64,000 bases of DNA from assembly GCA_964342385.1 (NCBI GenBank), contig CAYFGP010000002.1:1-64000 (forward strand), given 5' to 3'. A program made the position numbers and the translations under genes. The notes under the pieces are model-generated. The model was not told the DNA's origin and did not search any database. It saw nothing but the letters and a program-made list of their open reading frames with translations. This DNA comes from Oceanospirillum sp964342385 (GTDB taxonomy: Bacteria > Pseudomonadota > Gammaproteobacteria > Pseudomonadales > Halomonadaceae). Shown in pieces: positions 1 through 8,973 of the stretch. Position 1 is the first letter of the stretch; every line of letters begins with the position of its first letter.

Positions 1-221
1 ATTGCAGGTCTGCCGTCCTGTGAGCAGGTCTTGAAGTCACGGATTCAGGTAAAGAGTTTAGTGGTCAATACCGGACACAAAAAGTAGTGGAATAGCTCTT
101 GGATAGAATAGGCAAACCTGCTGTTTCCAGCAGACAAGATAGAGAAGAAAAGAGGAAGCAAAGGCTTTATAACACTGAACCAGGTAGGCCTGAGAGGAGA
201 TTGCCAAGCCTACCTTTGCCC
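1..221. other. Left edge, no gene assigned
   Basis: No supported gene. A plus-strand frame is open from base 1 to a TAG at 85-87 and could be the tail of a gene cut by the window edge. It reads ...VKSLVVNTGHKK and is not recognised. The sequence around 62-80 (reverse complement begins TGTCCGGTATTGACC) looks like the TG-starting inverted repeat of some IS3-type elements, but no partner end or transposase is visible, so this stays a guess. Confidence 0.3.
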
Positions 222-500
222 TTAGTGATGTAGAGGGATGTGGGCCAATTTAGGATGCTCAGTGCATTTTGGGTTCATAACAGAAACACCACCGGCATCA
301 CGAATAAACTGGATACTTTTCTCGCTGATATTATCAAAGCGCAACTCACAATCCTGATTCTGGATGCTCAGAGAACCATTAGGCATCACATAAACACGGG
401 CATGTTTCAGATCAAAATCCGGAGCCACTTTCGGCAATAAAACGCGGTTAAAGTCAGGGCGGGCGATAACTTCAAATTGCTCGACATGGTAAGTTTTCAT
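222..500 (-). CDS. Hypothetical protein, 92 aa
   Basis: Small protein of unknown function. The start chosen is the ATG at 500 (MKTYHVEQF...), preceded by a good Shine-Dalgarno TTGGAGGG; a longer frame to 518 lacks one. The product has no signal peptide or membrane segment. It is rich in aromatic and acidic residues and ends in a His-containing tail (HPKLAHIPLHH) with a single Cys near residue 79. It is divergent from the YiiX-type gene at 756, with about 255 bp between them. The family is not recognised. Confidence 0.6.
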   Translation of the reverse strand: MKTYHVEQFEVIARPDFNRVLLPKVAPDFDLKHARVYVMPNGSLSIQNQDCELRFDNISEKSIQFIRDAGGVSVMNPKCTEHPKLAHIPLHH

Positions 501-755
501 GGCGAATCCCTCCAACACTTAAATATTCTAGTAATTCTCATGTCACAAACTCAGTGTACTCTTCTCGCCCCCCAAAAGTATGACACTTATGTGAATTTAG
601 AAACGGTTAGGGCAAAAATCTGATAAACATCAATTTTTCTGCTAGCTGTCCAGTTCGGATTAAATCACTTATGCTTAAAGCCAGAGAGCATAAAAACAGG
701 GCTAGAGATGTAGTATTTATTTTCATTGAGTAACGCTAGGCGTGAGGAGGCTAAG

Positions 756-1709
756 ATGAAAATCACTCGAATTACTCGTCCTCTCGTTAACTGGTTAACT
801 GGGCAACGGCCTGCCCCCGAGTTTCCTTTATGTGATTACGAGCGTATCAAGTATGAGATACGCCCCTGCGATGTCTTACTGGTTGAAGGTAGAACCCGAG
901 TCAGTGATGTGATCAAGATGATTACCCAAAGCTCTTGGTCCCATGCCGCGCTTTATCTTGGTCGCCTGCATGATATTGAAGATCCCGAACTGCGGGAAAC
1001 CATCGCTGAACTCTTCCCTTACCCACCAGATACTCAACTGATTGTGGAATCGGAACTGGGCCTGGGTACCGTTATCCGCGACTTGGCCAGTTATCAGCAG
1101 GATCATATACGTATTTGTCGCCCCAGAGGTCTGACTCACAGAGACAGTCAGCAGATGGTGCATTACGCGGTAAGTCAGCTAGGCAAAGAGTACGATGTGC
1201 GCCAAATACTTGATTTGGCTCGTTTTCTATTTCCCTGGTGGATCATGCCTCGCCGTTGGCGCTCCACTTTGTTTGAACATAACCCTGGCACAGCAACTCG
1301 CACAGTCTGTTCAACCATGATTGCAGAAGCTTTTGGCTTTATTCAGTTCCCTATTTTACCGCTGGTAAAAAAAGGCGACGATCAGGATGTGCAACTGTTC
1401 CGTCGTAACCCTAAACTCTGCACCCCCAGAGATTTCGACTACTCACCTTACTTTGAGATTATCAAATACCCATTTATGGACTTTTCCGATCATTCTGATT
1501 ACCGGTTATTACCTTGGCATGGTAAAGGTATTCTGAATACCGAAGAGGAAAGCATGTATATCTACCCTGATGAAGAGACTCCAATCCACTCTCAAGGGAC
1601 GATTAATAGCCATGATCTACCTGATCACAAAGAACCCAGTGGCTATATCCCTTCTGCCCAGACCGATGCCGATTTTTATGAATCGCCTCGCAGTGGCAAA
1701 GCTTATTAG
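756..1709 (+). CDS. YiiX/YaeF-type permuted NlpC/P60 hydrolase
   Basis: 317-residue putative thiol hydrolase of the circularly permuted NlpC/P60 (YaeF/YiiX, LRAT-like) group. In this group the catalytic His lies N-terminal to the Cys. The expected motifs are visible: SSWSHAALYLG with the His near residue 72, and TVCSTMIAEAF with the Cys near residue 186. Relatives act on peptide, amide or lipid bonds; the substrate here is unknown. The ATG at 756 was chosen because GAGGAGG stands 5 bases upstream; a TTG at 726 gives a longer but less likely product. There is no clear signal peptide. The Pro/Asp/Glu-rich C-terminal 60 residues look disordered. The gene is monocistronic and convergent with tatD across a palindromic terminator. 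Confidence 0.75.
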   Translation: MKITRITRPLVNWLTGQRPAPEFPLCDYERIKYEIRPCDVLLVEGRTRVSDVIKMITQSSWSHAALYLGRLHDIEDPELRETIAELFPYPPDTQLIVESELGLGTVIRDLASYQQDHIRICRPRGLTHRDSQQMVHYAVSQLGKEYDVRQILDLARFLFPWWIMPRRWRSTLFEHNPGTATRTVCSTMIAEAFGFIQFPILPLVKKGDDQDVQLFRRNPKLCTPRDFDYSPYFEIIKYPFMDFSDHSDYRLLPWHGKGILNTEEESMYIYPDEETPIHSQGTINSHDLPDHKEPSGYIPSAQTDADFYESPRSGKAY

Positions 1710-1739
1710 ACGACTAAGCCGTAATAAATGAGCCGTAAT

Positions 1740-1802
1740 AAAAATGCCCGATGCTTACCAAGTGCCCATCATTGGGATCACTTTAAAACATTGGGCATTT
1801 TT
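1740..1802. terminator. Nested bidirectional terminator
   Basis: A large imperfect inverted repeat separates two convergent genes. The outer arms AAAAATGCCC and GGGCATTTTT carry A and T tracts that suit both directions. A smaller hairpin (AAGTGCCCA / TGGGATCACTT) lies inside. Confidence 0.7.
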
Positions 1803-1850
1803 ACAAAAAACATCTCGATAAAAAGGCTACAGTGCTATCAGAAAAGTGCT

Positions 1851-2642
1851 TTATTCACTCTTAGCCTTAGCTGCACCTTTAAACAATCGGAAGAAATTAG
1901 CTGTCGTTTGCATTGCGAGCTCTTCATAAGATATGCCTCTTAACTCAGCAATAAACTCAGCCACATCTCTAACATGTTGTGGCTCACACTTTTTGCCACG
2001 ATGAGGCACTGGCGCCAGATAAGGAGCATCAGTTTCTACCAGTAAAGAATCCAGCGGAATTGTCTTAGCCACTTCACGTACCTGGTCTGCATTACGGAAC
2101 GTGACAATACCTGAGATAGAAACGTAATAACCCATTCTTATGGCTTCACGGGCCATACTTAAATCTTCAGTAAAACAATGAAGCACACCTTTAGCATCTG
2201 GGCCATGCTCTTGCAAAATCGCTAAAGTATCTTCTTTTGCTTCTCGGGTGTGGATAATCACCGGTTTCTCTACCTGCTGAGCGGCAATTAAATGGCTGCG
2301 AAAACGTTCTCGCTGAATCTCATGGGTTTCCGGGGCATAATGATAATCCAGCCCCGTCTCCCCAACCGCAACAATCAGATCATCTTTGGCTTCTTTGACA
2401 ATTTCATCAACGGTCGGTTCATGGGGAAGATCCTGCAACGGATGCACACCTGCTGAAGCAAAAACAGAGGTATATTGTCTGGCCAGATCTTTTAACTCCG
2501 CCACATCATCCAGAGTGACACTCACAGCTAAGAAGTGGCTGATGCCTCTGTCATGGGCCGCATCCAGAGCACTCGCAAGATCTCCCTGATAGGGGGATAG
2601 ATCCAAACGATCAAGATGGCAGTGAGAGTCAATTAAGTACAT
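1851..2642 (-). CDS. TatD-family metal-dependent hydrolase
   Basis: 263-residue TIM-barrel metallohydrolase of the TatD/YcfH family. Members are Mg-dependent DNases (3'-5' exonuclease for TatD) or related hydrolases. The metal ligands are all visible: DSHCHLD at the N-terminus, GETGLDYH (Glu near 93), VIIHTREA (His), LHCFTED (His) and ETDAPYLAPVPHRG near 205. Length and motifs are normal. It is the last gene of the pabC-mltG-tmk-holB-pilZ-tatD cluster, which is the usual position in Pseudomonas and relatives, and probably cotranscribed with pilZ. Which paralogue it represents (YcfH versus TatD) is inferred from the context next to holB. Confidence 0.9.
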   Translation of the reverse strand: MYLIDSHCHLDRLDLSPYQGDLASALDAAHDRGISHFLAVSVTLDDVAELKDLARQYTSVFASAGVHPLQDLPHEPTVDEIVKEAKDDLIVAVGETGLDYHYAPETHEIQRERFRSHLIAAQQVEKPVIIHTREAKEDTLAILQEHGPDAKGVLHCFTEDLSMAREAIRMGYYVSISGIVTFRNADQVREVAKTIPLDSLLVETDAPYLAPVPHRGKKCEPQHVRDVAEFIAELRGISYEELAMQTTANFFRLFKGAAKAKSE

Positions 2643-2769
2643 AAATATCCTGTCTGTTTATTCTGAACTAAAACACGCAACATAAAGACGCCCCCCACAC
2701 TCTCCAGCTTATGACCGGATAGGATAGTCACGTCTTACAAGTTTGTTTTGAGTATTCAACTAACTAATT

Positions 2770-3111
2770 TTACAGCGTATGAGTTGGGTGCTGAGCATTT
2801 AATCGCCCAGCTAAATAAGTTTCAATTTTATCTCGCAGGAACAGGTATTCATCGCCGAATTGTAAACCAATACCCGCAACCCGACGCCCCTGAGCTCCCT
2901 GAGGAGTCACCCAGACCACCCGCCCTTTAAAAGGGATAACATCAGGCTCATCTAACAGTTTCAGTAGTAAAGAGATCTCCTGACTCAGCTTAAATTCCCC
3001 ACGGGCTTTAACAAAAAGACCACCATTATGAATAAATGGCATATAGGCCTCATAGAGCTCATCCTTGCTCTTAAAGCTGAGGGTTACTTTCTGCTTTTGA
3101 GGGGAGTTCAT
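2770..3111 (-). CDS. pilZ: PilZ-domain protein
   Basis: 113-residue single PilZ-domain protein. It sits between holB and tatD, the same place as pilZ in Pseudomonas, where it is needed for type IV pilus assembly. PilZ proper does not bind cyclic-di-GMP because the N-terminal RxxxR is absent. That holds here: the N-terminus MNSPQKQKVTLSFKSKDEL has no RxxxR, while the later GxGLQF segment (AGIGLQFGDE) typical of the fold is present. The pilus role is inferred from orthology. Confidence 0.85.
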   Translation of the reverse strand: MNSPQKQKVTLSFKSKDELYEAYMPFIHNGGLFVKARGEFKLSQEISLLLKLLDEPDVIPFKGRVVWVTPQGAQGRRVAGIGLQFGDEYLFLRDKIETYLAGRLNAQHPTHTL

Positions 3112-3172
3112 TACTATTTGGCCTCTTAATTGCCAATCACTTTAGACGCTTTAACTTATCTTACCGATAAGA

Positions 3173-4171
3173 TCATACTAGCATCTTATCCACCCAGCGG
3201 ATAAGTAAGGACTCCATCGCCAGCTGAATATTAGGATTAGCACCCGAGGCTAATTGAGAACGCAGCTCGCCAATGGTTTGAAACAGACTTTGAGCTGCAC
3301 TCAAAGAAGCAGTTTTATGCCAATGTTTATACAGCGGTAGCATCTCAGGAAAGCGGACTTGCTCATCCTGTTGCAACACACACCAGTTGGACCAATCCGC
3401 CAGCCATTGCTGCATCCATAACAGTGTCCAGTGAATATCGCCCTCCAGAAATGACGGCGCTAACTCAACCGGCTCAGCACCACGGGTCAGGCTTTCCATC
3501 GTCAGGAACAGTTTATCCCTTTGCTGATGCATCTCATCAGATGCCAAAGTCTGAGCCGTCAATGGATTACCATTGGCCATCTTCAACAGCTTTTCTGCAT
3601 GCAAAGCCGCATGACTTTCAAGATGACCTCGTAGCCAGTCCAGTGCTAATTCGGTATCCGGCACCGGTAGAGTAATTTGCTGACAACGACTTTTAATCGT
3701 AGGTAACACAGCACTGTTGCGATGAGTCAGCAGAACAAAGAGGACATTCTGCCCCGGCTCTTCCAGGTTTTTCAGCAAAGCATTGGCTGAGTTTTGATTC
3801 ATGACATCGGCAGGACGCAGAATAACGACCCTAAAGCCACCTTGCTGAGCAGTTTTGGCCGCATACGCTTGTAGCGCACGTACTTGTTCAATTTTGATCT
3901 GCTTGCCTTCTGACTCTGGCAAAATCTCTAACAGATCAGGGTGCGTACCCGCTGCAAACAACTGACAGGAACTACAGCTACCACAAGCGGTTTCCCCCGG
4001 TTGACGACATAACAGATAAGCCGCCAGGGCTTTGGCCAGATGGTGTTTTCCAATACCATCCCCTCCCGATAGCAAAAGCGCATGAGGTAAACGCCCCGCA
4101 CTATGGCGCTCAGTCAGCTGCTGCCACATCTCTTGCTGCCATAAAAAAGGCACAAAAATAGAATCCTGCAT
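3173..4171 (-). CDS. holB: DNA polymerase III subunit delta'
   Basis: 332-residue delta' subunit of the clamp-loader complex, which loads the beta clamp on primed DNA. The AAA+ fold has a degenerate P-loop (GGDGIGKHHLA), followed by the four-cysteine zinc module (CRQPGETACGSCSSCQ) near residues 50-66. A sensor-type region RPADVMNQNSANALLKNLEEP and an SRC motif (IKSRCQQ) follow. Length is normal for the family. It lies downstream of tmk with 47 bp between and upstream of pilZ, the conserved arrangement. Confidence 0.93.
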   Translation of the reverse strand: MQDSIFVPFLWQQEMWQQLTERHSAGRLPHALLLSGGDGIGKHHLAKALAAYLLCRQPGETACGSCSSCQLFAAGTHPDLLEILPESEGKQIKIEQVRALQAYAAKTAQQGGFRVVILRPADVMNQNSANALLKNLEEPGQNVLFVLLTHRNSAVLPTIKSRCQQITLPVPDTELALDWLRGHLESHAALHAEKLLKMANGNPLTAQTLASDEMHQQRDKLFLTMESLTRGAEPVELAPSFLEGDIHWTLLWMQQWLADWSNWCVLQQDEQVRFPEMLPLYKHWHKTASLSAAQSLFQTIGELRSQLASGANPNIQLAMESLLIRWVDKMLV

Positions 4172-4218
4172 AATGCTTTATCCGTTGAGCTTGGCTTAAG
4201 TCAGATTAGATTAGACTA

Positions 4219-4890
4219 CTAGGCTTCGGTAGAGTGGGCAGTAGAAGCAGCAAAAAATGCACTTAACGCTGCAGCAATATCCGTTTTCACCGCTTCCAGA
4301 GGCTGACCGGCATCAATGACAGCAAAACGCTCTGGCTCAGCCGCTGCACGGGTCAGGTACCCCTGACGCACCTTTTCAAAAAACTCGGCTTTTTCTTGCT
4401 CAAAACGATCCATCTCACCACGAGACGAGACCCGCTGCATCGCCACATCGATAGAGACATCCAGCAGAACAGTTAGATCAGGACGCAGATCTTCCTGTAC
4501 CAGGGTTTCCAACTGACCAATCCAGTCCAGGTTTACACCTCGGGCATAACCTTGATAGGCATACGTCGCATCGGTAAAACGATCCGATACCACACAGCGG
4601 CCCTGAGCCAGCGCAGGTTTAATCTTGCTGTCCAGATGCTGAGCACGAGCCGCAAACATCAGTAACAGTTCCGCTTTTTCGCTGACACTTTCTTCACGGG
4701 GTGCCAGCAGCAGCTCACGCACCTCTTCTGCCATTGGCGTACCGCCGGGCTCACGGGTGACGATAGGTTGATGGCCCTGCTCCGTTAACCACTGCTCAAT
4801 AAAGGCCAGATTGGTGCTTTTACCCACACCTTCTGAACCTTCCAGTGTGATAAAAACCCCTTGAGATGCGATCGATTGTTGCTCGGACAC
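4219..4890 (-). CDS. tmk: Thymidylate kinase
   Basis: 223-residue dTMP kinase that phosphorylates dTMP to dTDP in dTTP synthesis. It shows the P-loop LEGSEGVGKST near residue 16, the substrate motif TREPGGTP and the DRFTDATYAYQG segment (DRY/F). A lid rich in Arg follows (RGEMDRFEQEKAEFFEKVR). The C-terminal 10 residues are a variable tail. It sits between mltG and holB, as in most gammaproteobacteria. Confidence 0.95.
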   Translation of the reverse strand: MSEQQSIASQGVFITLEGSEGVGKSTNLAFIEQWLTEQGHQPIVTREPGGTPMAEEVRELLLAPREESVSEKAELLLMFAARAQHLDSKIKPALAQGRCVVSDRFTDATYAYQGYARGVNLDWIGQLETLVQEDLRPDLTVLLDVSIDVAMQRVSSRGEMDRFEQEKAEFFEKVRQGYLTRAAAEPERFAVIDAGQPLEAVKTDIAAALSAFFAASTAHSTEA

Positions 4891-5032
4891 GATATAGCCT
4901 TAACTTATTACAAATAACGGTAATGGTTCACTGGGCCCCAAATGACTTAGTAAGTATCAGCGGCCGACAAGGTATAAGTAATCTAATGAGATTAAGTCGT
5001 TTACCAGGCCTGATATACAGAGCCTGAGAAAT

Positions 5033-6103
5033 TTACTGGGCCTGGGTCGTTTGCGGCGCAGATTGATAGTTCTTTTTGCGTTTATAGATTTGGAATTCAC
5101 GTACTGCTCGGTTATGTGCCGATAAAGTACGATTAAAGGCATGGCTACCATCACCACGGGCGACAAAATAGAGCGAACCATCTTGTTGTGGATTCAATGC
5201 AGCATGAATCGCTTCACGGCCCGGCAACGCAATCGGCGTAGGAGGCAGAGCAGGGATACGATAAGTGTTATACGCCGTCTTTTGCTTCAAGTGTTTGCGG
5301 GTAATATTGCCCTTGTAGGCATCACCCAGACCATAAATCACCGTAGGATCAGTTTGTAGACGCATCTTCTTTTGCAGACGGGTGACAAATACACCGGCGA
5401 TACGACCACGTTCTTCCGGTGTACCGGTCTCTTTTTCCACAATCGAAGCCATAATCAGGGCTTCATAAGGAGACTGATAAGGCAGTTTGCTTTTATCGGC
5501 CTTTTCCCACTCTTCCGCCACTACTTTTTGTAGTTTCTGGTAGGCACGCTTTAACAGCTGCAGATCAGTTACACCTTTATGGAACTGGTAAGTATCCGGG
5601 AAAAACATCCCTTCCGGATGCAGATTGGTCTCGGCGACACCAGTCACCTTCTGCATAATCTGCTGACTCGTCAATTCTGCGGTTTCGATGCTGAGCTTAG
5701 GGTGTTGTTGAATCTGTGCTAAAGCCTGCTTGAAGCTCCAACCTTCCGGCAAAGTAATCTGGTATTGAATGGATTTTCCTGAAGCCAGAATAGCCATCAG
5801 CTCATAGGAGTTAATACCGGCAGGCAGATTATATTCACCGGCCTTTAACAGAGCATTTTGCGGATACAGTTTAAGCCAGACTTTTAATGGCCAGCGGTCT
5901 TTTAAGATCTGCTGTTTATGTAGTTGGCGCAACACCTGATTAGCACCCAGGCCAGACTTCAACTCATAAACCACGTCGTCCTGGTGTAATAAAGGCGCAG
6001 CTAACAAACGTTTCCAATACTGTACACCAGCCAGCGCAGCAACAGCCAAAATGAATAAAAGTACGACAACAGCAATCAGCCAACGTTTATAAGCAACCAG
6101 CAT
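5033..6103 (-). CDS. mltG: Endolytic murein transglycosylase MltG
   Basis: 356-residue inner-membrane lytic transglycosylase (YceG family) that cuts nascent peptidoglycan strands and so sets glycan length. An N-terminal membrane anchor (about residues 7-27, WLIAVVVLLFILAVAALAGV) is followed by a LysM-like region and the catalytic domain. The catalytic Glu lies in ALIMASIVEKETG, and the family signature TDPTVIYGLG follows. The pabC-mltG-tmk order is conserved. The gene begins 9 bp after pabC, so the two are surely cotranscribed. Confidence 0.93.
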   Translation of the reverse strand: MLVAYKRWLIAVVVLLFILAVAALAGVQYWKRLLAAPLLHQDDVVYELKSGLGANQVLRQLHKQQILKDRWPLKVWLKLYPQNALLKAGEYNLPAGINSYELMAILASGKSIQYQITLPEGWSFKQALAQIQQHPKLSIETAELTSQQIMQKVTGVAETNLHPEGMFFPDTYQFHKGVTDLQLLKRAYQKLQKVVAEEWEKADKSKLPYQSPYEALIMASIVEKETGTPEERGRIAGVFVTRLQKKMRLQTDPTVIYGLGDAYKGNITRKHLKQKTAYNTYRIPALPPTPIALPGREAIHAALNPQQDGSLYFVARGDGSHAFNRTLSAHNRAVREFQIYKRKKNYQSAPQTTQAQ

Positions 6104-6112
6104 GTAAAAACC

Positions 6113-6964
6113 TTAAGCAATAACCGGTAATGCCAACCGGGGATGTAATAAAGCGATCAGTTGTTTCAGCTCTGGCTGCAATACCGACCATTGCGCCGCC
6201 ATCTGACCATCCTCAAGCCAACAGCGTACGGGAATAATGCCACGGACACTATTAGATAAAAATAGTGCTTCGGCCTGAGCGATCTCACTGCGATGAATCT
6301 GACGTTCAGCAAAGCTTAGACCCACAGTAGGGCAAGCCTGTTCAATAGCTGCCCGCATCACGCCCGATACACCGGATTGATCCAGTATTGGGGTAATCAA
6401 CTGATTATCTTTCAGCAGGAACACATTACACACCGTGGCTTCAATCAGATGATCCTGTAGATCAAACAGCAAACCATCAAAAATCGAGTTATCTTGCCAT
6501 TCGGCTCTGGCCAGCACCTGCTCCAAACGATTCAAGTGCTTCATACCGGCTAATACAGGCTGGTTGGAGAGCTTCAGCTGACAACTACGCACCTGAACGC
6601 CGCGCTGATAATACTCCAGTGGTGTTTCCGGTGCCGCCATACCCTGTAAGCTCCAGCGCGCTTGAGCCGGTTCAGGCGGACAATAGCCGCGACCACCACT
6701 ACCTCGAGTGACAATCAACTTGGCCAGACCATCGCCAACGACTACTTGAGACAGATACTGTTTTAGTTCGTCCTGATCAAAAGGCAGCTCAAAACCCAAA
6801 CGCTGAACACTTTGACTTAAACGCTGCCAATGCAGATCAAAAAACGGTGCTTGTCCCTGAAGGATACTACAGGTTTCAAACACACCATCACCGTAGGCTA
6901 AGCCTCGGTCAGTGACCGGCCAGCTTTGTTCAGGTAAACCATCAATCAGTGTCAGAAACGTCAT
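6113..6964 (-). CDS. pabC: Aminodeoxychorismate lyase
   Basis: 283-residue PLP-dependent fold-type IV enzyme that converts 4-amino-4-deoxychorismate to p-aminobenzoate and pyruvate in folate synthesis. It shows DRGLAYGDGVFET at the N-terminus, the GMKHLNRLEQVLAR segment with the Schiff-base lysine, and the late signature region around ALFLSNSVRGIIPV. Length is slightly above the E. coli enzyme. It is the first gene of the pabC-mltG-tmk cluster and follows fabF on the same strand after 225 bp that hold a terminator. Confidence 0.93.
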   Translation of the reverse strand: MTFLTLIDGLPEQSWPVTDRGLAYGDGVFETCSILQGQAPFFDLHWQRLSQSVQRLGFELPFDQDELKQYLSQVVVGDGLAKLIVTRGSGGRGYCPPEPAQARWSLQGMAAPETPLEYYQRGVQVRSCQLKLSNQPVLAGMKHLNRLEQVLARAEWQDNSIFDGLLFDLQDHLIEATVCNVFLLKDNQLITPILDQSGVSGVMRAAIEQACPTVGLSFAERQIHRSEIAQAEALFLSNSVRGIIPVRCWLEDGQMAAQWSVLQPELKQLIALLHPRLALPVIA

Positions 6965-7084
6965 TACAGGGCAGCAATATTCAAGTTAAAAAGTTCAGGA
7001 TAAAAATTCAGGTTTCAAATAAGTGCTTATTAGAGCAATTCAATAGTGACTTATTACAGATATTAAGTATCTGATACAGAAAGC

Positions 7085-7111
7085 AAAGGAGCCTGCAAGC
7101 AGGCTCCTTTT
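7085..7111 (-). terminator. Terminator after fabF
   Basis: Perfect 12-bp arms AAAGGAGCCTGC / GCAGGCTCCTTT with almost no loop, about 80 bp beyond the fabF stop. T-rich sequence follows on both strands, so it may work in both directions. Confidence 0.7.
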
Positions 7112-7189
7112 ATACAGCGTATAAGCTGATAACAGCACATCATGTGATCCAACACTAAGCGAACTGATCACACGGTGTTCTCAATTCGC

Positions 7190-8431
7190 TTACTTAATGC
7201 GAGAGAACAGCAGTGTACCGTTGGTACCACCAAAACCGAAGGAATTGGACAGCGCGTTATCGATCTTCATATCGCGCGCGGTGTGCGGTACGTAGTCCAG
7301 CACACAGCCTTCAGCCGGGTTATCCAGGTTGATCGTTGGTGGAGCAACCTGATCACGAATCGCCAGTACAGAGAATACCGCTTCTACTGCACCCGCAGCA
7401 CCTAACAGGTGACCGATCATAGATTTAGTCGAGCTTACCGCTACAGACTTGGCTGCATCGCCCATCACCTTCTCTACGGCACGGCTTTCAGCCACATCAC
7501 CCGCAGGGGTAGAAGTACCGTGAGCATTGATGTAGTCCAGATCTTCTGGGTTCATACCCGCATCTTTAATGGCATTGGCCATAGACGCTGCCGCACCACG
7601 ACCATCTTCTGGTGGTGATGTCATATGATAAGCGTCATCGCTCATACCAAAACCAGTCAGCTCGGCATAGATAGTCGCACCACGGGCTTTGGCGTGTTCG
7701 TACTCTTCCAATACCAGTACACCAGCACCGTCAGACAGTACAAAACCATCACGGTCTGCATCCCAAGGACGGCTTGCCGCCTGAGGATCATCATTACGGG
7801 TCGACAGTGCACGCGCAGCCGCGAAGCCACCCAGGCCCAAAGGCGTAGTCGCCATCTCAGCACCACCAGCCAGCATCACATCCGCATCACCATAAGCGAT
7901 AGTACGGGCGGAGTAACCGATGTTGTGAGTACCTGTAGTACATGCAGTTGTGATCGCAATATTCGGTCCCTGGAAACCAAAACGAATGGCCAGGTTACCG
8001 GAAATCATATTGATAATACTGCCCGGTACAAAGAATGGAGAGATACGACGCGGACCTTTCTCGTTCAGCAGGCTGTGGTTCGCTTCGATCATTGGCAGAC
8101 CACCAATACCGGAACCAATCGCCACACCAATACGGCCAGCATTCTCTTCTGTACACTCAATACCGGAATCTGCTACAGCCTGAACCGCAGCAGCCATGCC
8201 GTACTGGATAAAGGTATCCATCTTACGGGCATCTTTTGCCGACATGTATTCGGAGATATCGAAATCCTTAACTGAGCCACCAAACTGGGTGCTGAAACCC
8301 GCTGTATCAAAGTGCTCAATCGGTGCGATACCACTTTTACCAGCCAGGATACCGTCCCAGCTGTCTTTTACATTATTACCGAGGGGCGTAACCAAACCCA
8401 GGCCAGTAACAACGACCCTTCTGCGAGGCAT
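7190..8431 (-). CDS. fabF: 3-oxoacyl-ACP synthase II
   Basis: 413-residue beta-ketoacyl-ACP synthase II, the condensing enzyme of fatty-acid elongation. The active-site Cys lies in AITTACTTGTHNIGYSA (near residue 163). The two catalytic histidines lie in NAHGTSTPAGD and SMIGHLLGAAG, and a C-terminal FGFGGTNG loop is present. Length is normal. The gene is separated from acpP by a strong intrinsic terminator, which would lower its expression relative to acpP. Confidence 0.96.
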   Translation of the reverse strand: MPRRRVVVTGLGLVTPLGNNVKDSWDGILAGKSGIAPIEHFDTAGFSTQFGGSVKDFDISEYMSAKDARKMDTFIQYGMAAAVQAVADSGIECTEENAGRIGVAIGSGIGGLPMIEANHSLLNEKGPRRISPFFVPGSIINMISGNLAIRFGFQGPNIAITTACTTGTHNIGYSARTIAYGDADVMLAGGAEMATTPLGLGGFAAARALSTRNDDPQAASRPWDADRDGFVLSDGAGVLVLEEYEHAKARGATIYAELTGFGMSDDAYHMTSPPEDGRGAAASMANAIKDAGMNPEDLDYINAHGTSTPAGDVAESRAVEKVMGDAAKSVAVSSTKSMIGHLLGAAGAVEAVFSVLAIRDQVAPPTINLDNPAEGCVLDYVPHTARDMKIDNALSNSFGFGGTNGTLLFSRIK

Positions 8432-8556
8432 TGTGCTTCCTCCAAATACGGCTTAAAGAATAGATGAGCCTGGGAAAAACACCCAGACCGCTGCAGTATA
8501 CCCTTAATCTAAGCAAGAGCACTGCAAAATTAACACGGGTAAAACAATAAAGCGTC

Positions 8557-8592
8557 AAAAAAAAAGCCGCCCTGCTACGCAGAAAGCGGCTT
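8557..8592 (-). terminator. Terminator between acpP and fabF
   Basis: On the minus strand a GC-rich stem (AAGCCGC / GCGGCTT) with a 15-base loop is followed by nine T. It lies between acpP and fabF, which fits high acpP expression with partial read-through. Confidence 0.8.
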
Positions 8593-8631
8593 CTTTGTAG
8601 TCAGTCTAAGGGACTGATTACGCTACCAGAA

Positions 8632-8865
8632 TTACTGGTTAGCAACTACGTAGTCGATTGCTTCCTGAACGGTAGTAATCTTCTCAGCTTCTTCGTCTGG
8701 AATTTCAGTTTCAAACTCTTCTTCCAGAGCCATAACCAGCTCTACAGTGTCCAGAGAGTCTGCACCCAGATCGTCTACGAAAGAAGATGCATTGGTGATT
8801 TCTTCTTCTTTAACACCCAGCTGCTCGCTTACGATCTTTTTTACACGCTCTTCGATAGTGCTCAT
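8632..8865 (-). CDS. acpP: Acyl carrier protein
   Basis: 77-residue acidic acyl carrier protein that carries fatty-acyl intermediates on a phosphopantetheine arm. The modified Ser is in the GADSLDTVELVM motif (near residue 37). The start MSTIEERVKKI at 8865 matches family members; an in-frame upstream Met at 8892 would add 9 residues and is unlikely. It lies between fabG and fabF, the conserved order. Confidence 0.97.
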   Translation of the reverse strand: MSTIEERVKKIVSEQLGVKEEEITNASSFVDDLGADSLDTVELVMALEEEFETEIPDEEAEKITTVQEAIDYVVANQ

Positions 8866-8973
8866 AACTACAAAATTCTCCTGTGGGTACAAATCCGAAC
8901 AGTCTTTAAAAAACTGGTCGGTATTTTATATAGGGTTGTCGAGTGGCGCAATAGCCATTACTCAAAACCTGAT

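Noticed and set aside
60..90. IS3-type element end
   Set aside because: Only one possible inverted-repeat end and no transposase in the window.
7625..8275. 216-codon frame antisense to fabF
   Set aside because: It is the shadow of a highly conserved gene and has no ribosome binding site.
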